From Taxillus chinensis (taxonomy: Eukaryota > Streptophyta > Magnoliopsida > Santalales > Loranthaceae), in contig CM042086.1 of NCBI GenBank assembly GCA_023512835.1, positions 18,855,029-18,919,028 of the forward strand: 64,000 nucleotides of DNA. The letters are read 5' to 3'. The notes under the pieces were generated by a model. The model had not been told where the DNA came from and searched no databases. It worked only from the letters and a program-made list of their open reading frames with translations. Made by a program: the position numbers and the translations under genes. Below are positions 11,271-38,900 of this stretch, piece by piece. Each line of letters begins with the position of its first letter. Position 1 is the stretch's first letter.

Positions 11271-12373
11271 CAGTACAATACAAAATTATTATAAGAATAT
11301 TTCATTAAAATTTTAAAAGCCCGCCTTTGCCTTTTGTTTGTCCCTTTTATTTTTTTCTTTTGCTGTCAATTGATTCCCTGATTTTTTTTTCTTTTGTCCC
11401 TCCCTTGATTCCCTGAAAATCAATCACAGCGACACTTAAATGTACAGGACACGTACATTTGATCCACCACACTTTCATGTACAGGAAATGTACACCCCCA
11501 AATTTCGAAAACAAGCCTCCACCACACTTTATATCCTTATCTCTTCTATTTTTAATTAATACTACAGTAACTATAACTTTAAACAATCACTATTTATTCT
11601 TTTTATTATAATAATTTTTTAACTTTAAATTTGAAGACAACAAAAAACATTAAAACCACAAAAAAAGAAAAAAAATTAAATAAATTTAAAATTATTATTT
11701 TCATAAAATAAAAAACAGAATAAAAATAATATTAGAGTTGAAATAACAAAAAATAAAATAAAGTGTTAGAAATACTCTAAACTCGTTTAAAAGTCAAATT
11801 TTATTGTTTCCCTTTTTAAAAACAATTTAAAATCAATTAAACTAAAGTCGTCTTTTCGAATGATATTTATGAAAAAGAATTAAAATAAAGGCATACAAAA
11901 AAGAATCTTAGAAATGGGGAGTTTTTTTTTTTTTTTTTTTTGAAAAAAGGACGACAATTTTAATGCTTCTGAGTTCAAAATTTCGGAGCCCTAAGGTTTG
12001 GACTTTGGAGCCACGTTTTTCTGCCTACCTTTGACTCAGACCACCCAGACCCATCCTAAGTCTCGGACAGACAAGCCGAAACCTAGTCTTAGACAACGAC
12101 ATCGTCGGAGGCAAGAAAGGATCGTATCTCTGCGCCACTGTAAACGGAAAATTACTGCACTTGCAAAAACTAGTAAACTACCCTTCTGATTACCTAATAA
12201 AGTTTTACCCTTCAGTGAGGAAATGTTGACAAACACAGCCGAGCTCAGCCTTAGAGGTGCAAATCAATCCTATCTTCAATAAATTTTTACATGTATACCA
12301 ACAAGTCACTCCAAAAATAATATATTTCTTGAAAACAATAAGAATGAGGTGCACACGTGACGAGTCCACTCCA
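9291..12373. other. AT-rich intergenic DNA
   Basis: No gene recognised. Two structures stand out: a perfect 28-base palindrome at 10109-10136, and a TA run at 11226-11269 bracketed by TTGTACTG and CAGTACAA, able to form a long hairpin. A T17-18 run lies near 11925-11941. The stretch 11990-12190 is less AT-rich but shows no recognisable product. The last part probably includes the 3' untranslated region of the ARL1 gene, whose stop codon is at 12374. Confidence 0.55.
11218..11277. repeat. TA microsatellite inside a short inverted repeat
   Basis: About 22 TA units are flanked by TTGTACTG on the left and its exact reverse complement CAGTACAA on the right. The whole could extrude as a hairpin or be the core of a small MITE. 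No target duplication was established. Confidence 0.6.
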
Positions 12374-27448
<15,075 letters not shown>

Positions 27449-28643
27449 GTCGTGTATATTTCTGAGCTAGCTTTCCAAGGGGATTAGGGTTGTTAATGAG
27501 TTAGGCCTGGATTGGCATAAACATATTGAGCTTGTGCTCTTGTTAGATACGAGCTCAAATTAAAGGAGTAGCTAGTTTAAGCTCGTTCGGATTGGGTTGG
27601 ACTTATTTAGATTTAAAATATTAAATTTGTTTCGTTATATTATGCTAAAGACGATAAGATTACTACATTAATATATTAGGATAATAACACAGTAATATTG
27701 TTATAGATTTATTAATATGAACAAGTTAATCTACAAAACTCTAAACTTGTTAGATGTGATTTATTGTAAAAATAGTAGATTTAGTATGTACATAATATAT
27801 ATGCGTAGATTTAATAAAAAAATAAATCATAGTGTTAATTGTTTCTTTAATAAAACTTAATGTTCTTTGAGAGAGGTTTTTGGATGAAAAACTCATCGAA
27901 AAAAATCAGAGAAAGTGAGAAAAGTTATCAAGCAATTTCCATCAATTTTAATTTTCTTTTTCCCTGAGCTCCATATTGTATTTTTGCTATTCGAGATAAA
28001 TAACAGTTGCCACCACCATGCTAGTTCTGCCTACCATCGTCCGATATCTATTCAATGCTGTCCTAATTTATTCAGGTCTCCGAAGGTTATTCAAGGCCGA
28101 ATAAGTTGAAGTACTGCGATATATAACAAAAACAACGAGTAGGTACAACAAAAGTGAAAGGGAATTTAAATTCAAAATAGTAAAGTTGGAGCTTTTCAAC
28201 GGATATTCAATATGTAATCTTTATTTTTAATTTTATCAACTATCACTCTCCCTACTTTAAAAATGCATGTAATAGTTGTTGGTGATTTAGTATAAAATAA
28301 AAATCCCCTCAAACTCATGACGGGTCAAATAAACTTGTCTCAAACCTGTCCTAAATCCAATTACGTTTACTCTAAACACATCCCAATAGGGTTAGAACAG
28401 GACAGGTACCCAACATGACATGCAAGGTTACCATCTTTATATGTAACAGAATGGATCACCCTTACTCCAAACGAGTCTCATCTAAGAAGGCCCCATCCCT
28501 TACTAGGTAAGACAAACCCGCTCAAACTTGAAACTCATCTTAATAAGATTGGGAAGGAACAAGTTCCGAGATCCCCCCCCCCCCCCCCCCCCCTTTTTTT
28601 TTTCTTTTTTTTTTTTTTTTTTTTTTTTTGTGGGGGTTGTTGT

Positions 28644-28686
<43 letters not shown>

Positions 28687-29551
28687 TTTTTTTTTTTGGG
28701 GAAGCAAAACACAAATTCTCACTCTTCATCTGAGGCTGGATACTGTGCCATTGCATTTGTCATTGACGAACTCGTATCTAGTTACAACAACTACTTCGGA
28801 ATTTCTAGATGCCTTCCTCTTCTCCTGCCTTATTGTTATGTGACAATTAGGTCACCATCCACATTGCCTCTAACCCCATATTCTATGAACGAATGAAACA
28901 TATTTGAGATCGTGATAAAGCCACCTCAGCTCTTAGATTGCTACCTAATAATTTTATTATTTAAATGTTAAATTTATGGCCACAACGTACCACCGACGAC
29001 TTTATTGAGTTGATAAACATTCACTTTCAGGATTTTACATATGCTCAAATATGATTCCGTGAATTTAAGTGACGTATTTTGTGTCAAAATTTTAATGATT
29101 TTTGAGTAAAAATAAAATCACGAAATAATTACGGCTGCTCTGACCCGAACATTAATTCCAACATTAACAGCTCCCAGAACGGAGCTACCCAGCCCGCCAC
29201 CCACGTGAGACAGTTCTGAAGATTGCCTACTTAACACGTGTGAAGACGGTCTTCAACGACTAGCCAACCTTTGGACTCCAGCCTGCTAGTCAGCCTCCTT
29301 CCCTTCTTCAGTAAAATACGTAATGAATATAAACTACCCAACCAGGCTGTATATAACCCACAATCCTGCATCCATCTCCCACAAAAATGGAGGTTGTTGA
29401 CACGCACAATCAGCACAAGACACCCACCAGGGAGATTGGTAAGAAGCAACATGAAAAGTCCAGACATCTGTTCTACTCAAGGAAGAGAATAAACTAGGAT
29501 GGGAAAAAGGATATAGAGAGAAAGAGAGAGGTGACAAATCCTACGACGGTA
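27449..29551. other. Intergenic region between RPS3 and CIPK21
   Basis: Contains the RPS3 3' end, AT-rich sequence, the long homopolymer tract at 28573-28701 and, from about 29160, a less AT-rich stretch that should hold the CIPK21 promoter and leader. CACGTG-containing motifs at 29201 and 29236 are candidate G-boxes. No other gene recognised. Confidence 0.5.
28573..28701. repeat. Long homopolymer tract: C21 followed by T runs
   Basis: Twenty-one C bases are followed by T runs of about 10, 25, 41 and 11, broken by a single C or short G-bearing spacers (28630-28644 GTGGGGGTTGTTGTG). The open frames here encode only proline, phenylalanine or lysine runs and are not genes. It may be unstable DNA or an assembly problem. 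Confidence 0.85.
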
Positions 29552-30104
29552 ATGGGATATGTTGCTAAAAATAGAGTAGGGAAGTATCAGCTCGGATCAA
29601 ACATTGGAGAAGGTGCCTTCGCCAAGGTGAAGCTTGCCATAGACACATGCAATGGCCGCCATGTTGCCATCAAGATCATCGACAAGTCGACGGTCATCCG
29701 TAACAACCTTATCCACCAGGTAGGTGACTTTCCTTTCCTCTTCATTATCTTTGTTCTTGTCGGGAACCTGTAAATATATGGATATTGTATTTTCAGGTAC
29801 AGAGTGAAATAAAAACAATGAAACTTCTGCATCATCCAAACATTGTTAGAATATACGAGGTAATTTCTTGCATGTTTTTTTTTTTCGAAGGTTCCCTCTA
29901 ATTGCACACAATGGCCTTTTTGTTTGTTTGTTCTAGTTTGATGAATCCACATCTAAAAACTAATTTGTCAATGGTCCACTGTTCTTGCATAGTTCAGTTG
30001 TGCACTATCAAATTAGAAGTTCTCTATGAAAACCACCTCAAAAGGAATCTCTTCCACATAAATCCATTCCTATGGAAAGCAATTCAAATAAAAACTAAGC
30101 TCTC

Positions 30105-30147
<43 letters not shown>

Positions 30148-32390
30148 TTATAATCTGCTTAGAGTTTCCATCCCTCTGAAAACTGATTGTCAATTGCAGG
30201 TCATAGGCTCAAAGACAAAAATTTACATAGTGATGGAGTATATGGCAGGGGGGCAACTCTCAGGCAGGATGGTGAGGTTCCCATACCTATAGCTTGGAGG
30301 CACAAATTTAGATGTGCCCAAGTGTAACATTCTGTTTTCTTGTTCCAGTCCCGTGTAAAAAAGTTGAGTGAAAGAGAAGCAAGGAAGCTGTTTCAACAGT
30401 TGATTGATGCTGTGGACTACTGCCACGGCAAAGGAGTTTATCACAGAGACCTAAAGGTTTGAGTTAAAATGGAAACAGAAACAGACCAATCTCCAATACC
30501 TATTTTACCATTTCCCTCCACACAGAATATGTTCAAAGCTGACTTGGTTCAATTCAAACAGCCAGAGAACTTGCTTTTGGATTGGAAAGGAAATCTAAGT
30601 GTCTCTGATTTTGGACTCAGCGCATTGCGCAAGGTACACATACCCTTTGAATCTCCTCAGTACCTTCACTAAATTTCATGCAGACAAATTTACACACCCA
30701 TAACAAGAATGACTCATTTATCCAGTTTCTAACTGAGTCCATAATTCCACCGATTTTTTTCATGTCGACACAGCCTGGAGACCTACTGGCTACTGCATGT
30801 GGCTCTCCAAGCTATGTAGCACCTGAGGTGAGGTTCTGCCTTTATTTATTTATTTATTTATTATTTTCTGTAACATCAAATTTGAGGAAAGGAAAGGAAA
30901 GATGAACTGCGGTAAATTTGGAAGGATATTGATGACATTATATGAAATCCTCCTATACTCCAATCTTGAACAGCTGCTTATCGGGAAAAACTACGATGGT
31001 GCAGCTGCAGACGTTTGGTCTTGTGGAGTAATCCTATTTGAGTTACTCGCCGGTTATCTGCCCTTCGATGACCAGGGCCTTATACCCCTGTACAAGAAGG
31101 TATGCCTCAAATAGATGTATGTACTACCTCATTTTAACAATTCAGAAGGAACTGAAATGTTGGTGGATGTGCGTGCAAAGATAAGGACAGCCAAATGTAG
31201 ATATCCTCCTTGGTTTACAGAAGGCTCAAAGAAGCTCATTTCCAGGATTTTTGATCCAAATCCCGGAAGGGTAAAACTCTGAAACAACATATCTGGGATT
31301 GATTTAGTAGATGAGAGATATCATTACACTTTGATTTTTTACCCCACAGCGGATCACAGTATGTCAAATTATGGAAGATGAGTGGTTTCAAAAAGATTAC
31401 GTGCCTGCTGTGGGGATTGAATGCCAAGTAAAAATCAACCAGCCTGACGTCCGGGCTGATTTTAATTTATCTGAGGTAAAATTTAAGCCAAGAAGTAACG
31501 TGGCTGCTTTTGTACATTTATGCTAAAGCACCAATTGTTTATGCAGGAACCTGAAACGAAGGCCAAGATTACCAAATCCCGCAGTTTTATTAATGCCTTC
31601 CAACTGATAGCAACGTCAAATGACCTTGATTTGTCAGGTCTCTTTGAAGAGAAGGCAAGTGACAGCCAGATGCCGGAGTTCATTTTCACCAAGTCTGATT
31701 TCTTTATCGTAATTTTCTTCTCAGTGAAGTTATTTTCTAAATATAGGGTGATGACAAGCAGAAAACAAAGCTTGGATCCAAACTTGCAATTAATGAAACT
31801 GTAATGAAAATTGAGGAAGCTGCAAAAGAAGTGAGTCTCTCAGTTGAAAGAATGAACCACTCCAAGGTACATCCTAACTTGGATTTCTTACATATTCACA
31901 AAAAAAAAAAAAAAAAAAAAGTGGGGTATTGAAGGGTCCCGAAACAGTTAACTAATAACTCCAAGGTATCAGGTGAAAATGAATCAGAAACAGAAGATTA
32001 CAAGATGTTTTGGTTCATACGTCAATCTGTCAGCAGAGGTAATGTCTATACAGTTGTAAGCTCTTTCACCTTAAAAGGTTGGTCACTGAAGCCTCATCTC
32101 CATATGTGAAATTCAGGTCATTGAAGTGGCTCCCACTCATTGTGTCGTTGAAATTTCAAAATCTGCAGGAGAATTAGAAGTTTATAAAGAGGCAAGATAA
32201 ATTCTTTCTACATTCATCGTACTTAAATTGAAAAAGTAGTCATTTTGCTAACATGATCTTAACTGACCACCATCAGTTCTGCAAAAGTTTGTCGTGTCTG
32301 CTGAAAGAGAAATCAGACATCCCATCGGAGACTCGAGAACCAACAGAAATCGTCATGAATAACAAAAACACCGAAGAAACAATAAGGTAA
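29552..32390 (+). CDS. CIPK21: CBL-interacting protein kinase, CIPK21 type
   Basis: Fourteen exons giving 453 aa: 29552-29719, 29797-29859, 30200-30271, 30349-30456, 30562-30633, 30774-30827, 30974-31099, 31181-31270, 31350-31475, 31547-31654, 31747-31866, 31973-32038, 32117-32191, 32277-32390. Kinase landmarks: GEGAFAKV (19-26), Lys41, HRDLK (133-137), DFG (153-155), APE (177-179). The regulatory part has the NAF/FISL box, S-F-I-N-A-F-Q-L-I (306-314), which binds calcineurin-B-like calcium sensors, then a phosphatase-interaction-like region. CBL-CIPK pairs relay calcium signals under salt, osmotic and nutrient stress. [10 protein letters not shown] and [19 protein letters not shown] fit Arabidopsis CIPK21 as I recall it. 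Introns 10 and 13 start with GC instead of GT. The start is the ATG at 29552; the upstream GTG at 29531 is in frame but unlikely. No stops or missing catalytic residues. Confidence 0.95.
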
Positions 32391-32605
32391 TCTAATACCA
32401 ACTTTGTAAAAGTGAATCAAACATACATAGCAATGCTCAAATGAATTCTTGACTTACAGCTTCAAGTGCACAAAGAAGATATAAGGGCTTTGGCCTGTTC
32501 CCTTTTCTTTTCTTCTTCTTTTGACTCAGTAGTACCTCCCTTGCGGTTGTATGATCTCCACTTTCTTCACAAGAAAAAAGGAATGGTTGTAAGAACCTAA
32601 AATTC

Positions 32606-32645
<40 letters not shown>

Positions 32646-33782
32646 AGTGTTGGGTTTTAACCCAATAGAAATGGGTTAATAAGGGCTATTTTAAAAGTTT
32701 AATTAAGCGATTGATATGATTTTTGGTATTTTGGACTTAAATGGATCATACTCATTCGTGGAAAGTCTGTTTATAAAGAATATAAAGAATATGGTTTTGC
32801 CATCAACAAGTGTGAGAGGATCATTGTCCAAGGTTGAATGTATAGGATTAGAAGATCAACTGCATTTGCAAGTATCAAAGTCCCTTTTTGTTGAATTAGT
32901 GGGATTCGTGATCATTTTAATTGTATACGTAATACGGATGATCTCTATTAATAAATTACATCATCGAACCTGGATCATTTTAATTGTATGCGGATGAGTG
33001 TGGTCTTGTCGAGCGATTTCAGCCACAGGAGGGTAATTGCTCAATGAGCATTTTAGCTCGTGGTTTGGCTCGTTCGACAAGCACTGCATCATCTGATGAG
33101 AGATTTGGATCGTCTAAGGATCCTTTCTGCTCACTTGATGAGTGAATCGTTCAATCAGAAGTTTTGCTCGTATATTGTGATATATGTTTGTATATTATTC
33201 AGCGTAAATTGTACACTCAATCCAGCCTCTTTAAAATAAAAAAAAAAGATGATAATTTTAAAGGATATATATATATATAAATTAACTTAATTTATACAAC
33301 ATGTCACCAAGGTAATATAAATTAATTTATTTTAAAATATAAACTATGGTTTGTGTGGAAGTAATTTATTTGGATATTAATCGGCACAAATTAAGGCTAA
33401 TAAATAATGTAATTACATTCATATATTTGATAATACATGCGTGACAATTCAAGACATGACAAGAAAATGTCTTATTGTTATCGCAGTCATGGATTTGAAC
33501 CTCGATAAACCTGCCAATTTAAAAATATTTTTGCTTTTTTTAAGTATAAGTAATTTATATTTTATAAGTTGTTTTTAAAGCTGTTTTTACCGAAAATCAG
33601 TTTTTTAAAATTTTAAAATATCATTATTAACCTTTTAAAAAAAAAAAACTTCTCAATCTATCTCCCTTCCTCCCTATTCGATCTGTGATCTCATAAATAT
33701 CACATATTCGAATTATTGGCTTTCTACATCTACATCTACATATAAATATATTTATAATTAATTAATTAATTAATTAACACTG
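32391..33782. other. CIPK21 3' region and AT-rich spacer
   Basis: Contains a TG microsatellite (32613-32640). The stretch 32990-33180 is repetitive around the words GCTCG and GATGAG, but no element ends were defined. No gene recognised. Confidence 0.5.
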
Positions 33783-34066
33783 TCATTCGGGGTGAACATT
33801 GGCCTGAAGACGAATCAGGCGATTGAAATTCTGGATAAACGCCTCCACCCGTCTATTCAGCTCCTCGTCCGACATGGCCAAGAATTCTTCATCTTCCCCG
33901 TCCTCGTTTTCAACAGCTTCAATATGCGTGTCCCCCTCCAGCCCTCCTTCACCATATGATGATTATTATTATAACTAGACGACACACCAGCAATAACACT
34001 ACTTGTTTCGTCGTTGACGGTTGTTGCTTTACGTGGCCTGGCTCCGTTTCTTGGTCTGCAGGGTGC
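33783..34066 (-). pseudogene. DUF761-type protein relic (C-terminal fragment)
   Basis: Read leftwards, the last 58 codons (33959-33783) encode an acidic stretch then M-S-D-E-E-L-N-R-R-V-E-A-F-I-Q-N-F-N-R-L and a short tail before TGA. This is the characteristic C-terminal box of plant DUF761 (often DUF4408-DUF761) proteins, whose role is poorly known. Further upstream a basic stretch (R-P-R-N-G-A-R-P-R-K) continues in a different frame, so a frameshift or lost intron separates the two. No start codon or N-terminal membrane segment was found. It is a fragment, perhaps of a gene that has lost its first half. Confidence 0.65.
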
Positions 34067-35935
34067 GTCAGGGGAGCAATAACGTAGGATTATTTTTTAA
34101 ATCCTTTTAAAAACTCCTAACAATTTTTTTTATTTATCGAATCAAAAATTATAATACGTTTAGAATTTATGATACTTTCAAAATTATAATTTATTAAATA
34201 CTTATGTTATTGTCACAATAACTTTTTTAGAAGTATAATATTACCTAATATTTGAAATTATTTTTGAACAGATATTAAATTTTAAATATAATTTTTATTT
34301 TTATTTGAAGTAATAAAATAAGTTATATCAGTAATTTTATTATTTATTAAGTATATAAAAAAATACGAGGGAGTGGTGAAGGTGAATAATTATTTTAATT
34401 AAAACTTAAAATAAAATAATTATTTCATATTCAATATTAACTTTATTAAATAAATTATTTTCAAATATTTTTTATTTTTAAAATTTTAGCTGACAAAAGA
34501 AGAAAAGATATTAACATTTATAAAATTATTTATAAGTTATTGTTATTATTATTGGTATTATTCTATTATTATTATAAAAGAAAAAACAAAATAAAAATAA
34601 AAGTCCTCCCAAGGTAAGAGGGCATTTAAGTAAACCCCCTCCCGACACAAATATGAACTATGTTATTCTAGGATGATTTGTATGAGATAATTTTTATGTT
34701 TATATCCCTTATGGATGAGGCATGTCCATGTTGGGTGTTTCTTGAGCACCAATGCTTGGGGATGTCAATGGAACGAATCCAGATAGATAACAGGTGAGCC
34801 AAATTCATTTTGGATATATTCGGATTAAAAACGAAACTAATGAGTATAGCAAATTAAATTGAAGATGGATCAAAACAAATAATTAAAATTATTTAAAATC
34901 TTTTAAAAAGTTAAGATAGGTTAAAACAATCAATATCCATGATCATCTATTGTCTCTTCGAGGCAGGTGAAAAAAATTGATCGCAATAGAACAAACCAAG
35001 ATTGTCATCCCATCAATACTACACATTTTATTTTGGCATGTATGTGACAAATGATATCAAAGCCACCCTAAAACTTTTTAAGGAAAGCTAGAACACATTA
35101 ATGACATGTATGGAGGTGTCATCGCAGTTTACTAATTAGCGAAGGAAATCAAGAAAATGCTTTTGGCATAACTGCATAAGTGATTCACCATGGGCTCATT
35201 CAGTGGTTCAAAACTTGTATGGACGTTGTGGGATGAAATAAAATATTTTAGTCAAGGCTTAAATAGAGTACTTTGATTGTAAAAGAAAGTATGAACCACC
35301 TCAATATTTCATAAAAATACCTCTAATAAAGCACTAATATTAGACTCATCAAATATTTTTTAAAATTATACATATTACATAATTAAATATTAATTACATA
35401 AAACATTTCACACTAGAGTTGCCTTTCATGCTGATAATCTTTTCTACTAAGTTTTATACTTGCCCTTCGTATGATTTTTTACCCATGTTTGATTCTTTTT
35501 GAGTGCCGTTTCCCCACAGTTTTGTTTCGTCATACCAATAACATGCTAGAAAGGTTCAAGAGGAAAGGAGAATTAAGTGGACACACGCCAACAAGGCATA
35601 TAAGATATAGTAAAGTGCAATTGAAACTATAAAAGGTTTTAATAGGCTAAAGACTCAATCATTTGGAAGAGTCTAAATTGTTCATCATGTATAACGCACG
35701 GGGCCATTTTTCCAAGAATGAAAATGAAAATATAATTCAACAAAGAAACTAATCTACATAATTTGAGGGACCAAGCCTACAAGAAAAGACAAGCAATAAT
35801 ACAAACATGAAATTTCCTGTATATCTAACCTGAAGTCAACATATACATTTTTAGGACTCACTATGAGAGCATGCATGACCTAAAGGAAAACAAGCCGTAA
35901 AATCCACGGTCAAATTATCAATTAGAGGAGACCTA
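34067..35935. other. AT-rich intergenic DNA
   Basis: Nothing recognised apart from the likely 3' untranslated region of the hydrolase gene just left of 35936. Confidence 0.5.
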
Positions 35936-38900
35936 CTAGACAAGAAGGCTATCAATCATATGGAATACCACATCAGCACCATCAGAATTCAACCAAAAGG
36001 TCTTCACCTGAACATGTATGATCACAAAAATCAAATACATCTTAGTGAGATTATTCAGCAATGTCAGTTATCCTATATATGTAACGCTAGGCAAAAAGAA
36101 ATTAACTCGCGTTAAAAATGATAACTGCTCTTACCAATCATATTGAAAACTAAAATGTTAAATGCTTATGAAAAAATCAAGTGACAAAAAGTTATTGTTG
36201 ACAGTGTGCAAGGATAAAAATAAATAAAGAAATTAATTAAGTACGAATGTGATAATATAAATTGATTAAGCATAATGATAACTTTGGATAATTCTGATGA
36301 AAAAAAAAAGTTATGATGGATCAAATATTTTTAAAATAGTAGGGTCACCATAATTCACTCAAGATTTTTTTTTTTGGGTTAATGATGCTACTGATTCAGC
36401 CTACCCACCCAAGCTTTCCTCACAAAGGGGACACAAGTACAAACCAAGGATTACTAGAACTCATTACAAACCTTTCATCAATCAAAAGAACTTAGATTAT
36501 GAAAGCTTAAGCTGAAATCAACTCATCCAACCATAACTTAGCTTTAAATAGGTAATATATAAAACTGTTTCGATTGAAAACCCCAACCTTTCTGACTTGC
36601 TAGATGTATCAGTCACGCCACCTTAACATCACACATAACATCTGCAACGGCTAGGAGGATCTAACAGTGCCAAGTAAATGCAACGCCACATCAAAATTAA
36701 CAACCTTTCTATGATGCTCACATATGTGCCAAAGGCTACCAATTGCTCAAGGAACCGCTCTATAACTAATCTCATGCACATGCACACTCCTAGAGAATCA
36801 AAGAAGCTAGTCATGTCCTTCATGAATCTCAGTCATTGCCTCTACACCTAACTTGGTCATGTTGCACATTTTCACAATTGTGCACCATTATGCCCCACAA
36901 AACCCTCCATCAGATACTAGGAATGTCACCATTGAGCACGCACATTCCAGGCACCAGTTCCACGTGTGAGAAACAAGTGCTAGTATATACTCATCCCATC
37001 ACAAGGCCACGAGGGTCTTTCCACGTGTCAATCGTTACTTGCATCTACATGGTCAATCACAGCCATGTTGAAGAAATCAAAAGGTAAACCTCGTTGTCAA
37101 CTTCACTGTTGCATTTGTCTTTGCCGATCACAGCCATCACCATCGGCCTTTGGCCTAGCTTGCTGTAGTGTGATAGAGTTAACAGAGAAAAGAGAGACAA
37201 TTGAGGGAGGATCGAGCTCGACAAAGTAACTCTTTCCCTTTCTTCCTTATCAAACTAAAACATTGCCATTTTATTGGAAACCAATTAAAAATAATAATAA
37301 ATAATATATAAATAAACTACCAAAACAAATGTTATACCAATTGAGCACCTTAAACGTCCAAAGCAATGATTTGGCATTAGAAATCCTAGAAAAGGGGCCG
37401 ATTTTCTAATATTTTTAAAGTACAGCAAAACAAAGTGCTGAGATCACGCTTGGACGCTTACATGTTGCTTAAAGCAATGCTTTGAAAACTATGATGAGGA
37501 GTCACATTCCAACCATCACACCCACCCAACTTCATTGAATGGCTAACTTGGTACAGTGACTACAGTCCATCAAGATTCTAGGACTAATGGGCTTGAACCA
37601 GGTAATACCAAAACTAGCGTTATAAAAAACAGTAAAGTCACAACCCGCCAACTTTACGTAGCTGGGTAGCTGGAACCAGGTAGTATTGAGTTGTGCCATA
37701 ACCCATTCTTCAAGCAAATATGCTATATATTTTTTCCAACATCACACATTTTGAGAAGTCGCGTGTGAATAAGTAAAGTATTCACATTTTTTCCAACTTC
37801 ACTGTTGCGTGTGATGCTCACTGTGGACTAAAAAAAATGTTTAAAAAGCAAAGTATTGAATAACAATAATAATACTTGAGGCAAAAGCACCAATTCTCCA
37901 TCAACTAGAAAGCTATCAAATCTGCATTAAGGGTTTGATTTGTAATTACAACCCTGATAAATTTACCCATTGACAACAACTAGTTTTGGTTTCTTGAGAG
38001 AGTATTAAAATTGTCACACAAACAGCTTGTCATAATTAGATTGTTGTTGCATGATAATGCTTTCAAAACTTTTACTCGTTGTTATCATCCTCCATGAATT
38101 GGAATTTAATCTCCCGTTTTATTTCGTTTGCGTACTCCTTACAAATTTTATAGGCATTCAAATATGATAGAAATTAGTTCCCTCAACATACATCATTAAT
38201 AAATTCAAAGTACAAAATTAAAATTATGATTTTAAAATATGCCCCCATGATTTCACTAAACTAGGGTACGGATGAAGACCTCAACGTATAAACAAAATCA
38301 AAGAACTTGCCTGAATAGTATTATGTGCAACGTATCTCTGTCTACTACGCTTGAAGCTCACGTCCACACGCTCCCAAGGTACTTGATTGAGACCTCTAAT
38401 CATCTCCTCTACAGTTAAGTAAAAGGCCTTACAGAATTAGCTAGAAATAAATTCAAGGTTAAACTGAATCTCTCTGTAATAGAATTCAATGACATAATAA
38501 AGAAAATCTTACTAAATGGAAATTTTAGTTAAAATAGATTTCAAATATTTCAAATATTACCCCACCTAATCTTATCAAATATGCTAATAAAAGCACATAT
38601 AATAAAAGAGCAATTGTGAGAAACAAACTATTATCCTTTATGAAAATAATAAAAATAAAAATAAAAATAATAGTTTTGTATGTGTCAGAGATATATTATT
38701 ACATGTATATATATATTAATTGGGTTAGTATTTGTGAACAAGATCCATTGTCTAGAAGGCTAAACTTAATTTGGAGTGTAGAGCACATAAAACAACCCCT
38801 ACATATATATGTTACTCTCACTTTAATAATAATATCTAGTTTTCTCTTTTATTACATGGTATCAAAGTGGGTTACAATCAAAGTTTTTTTTTTAAAAGTT

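Noticed and set aside
28503..28896. Open frames of 60-122 codons on both strands
   Set aside because: They consist of proline, phenylalanine or lysine runs made by the homopolymer tract and are not genes.
31520..31804. 94-codon open frame through CIPK21 exon 10
   Set aside because: It only exists because intron 10 starts with GC and has no early stop; family alignment requires removal of 31655-31746.
36836..37087. 83-codon open frame in hydrolase intron 9
   Set aside because: No recognisable domain and it lies inside an intron on the opposite strand.
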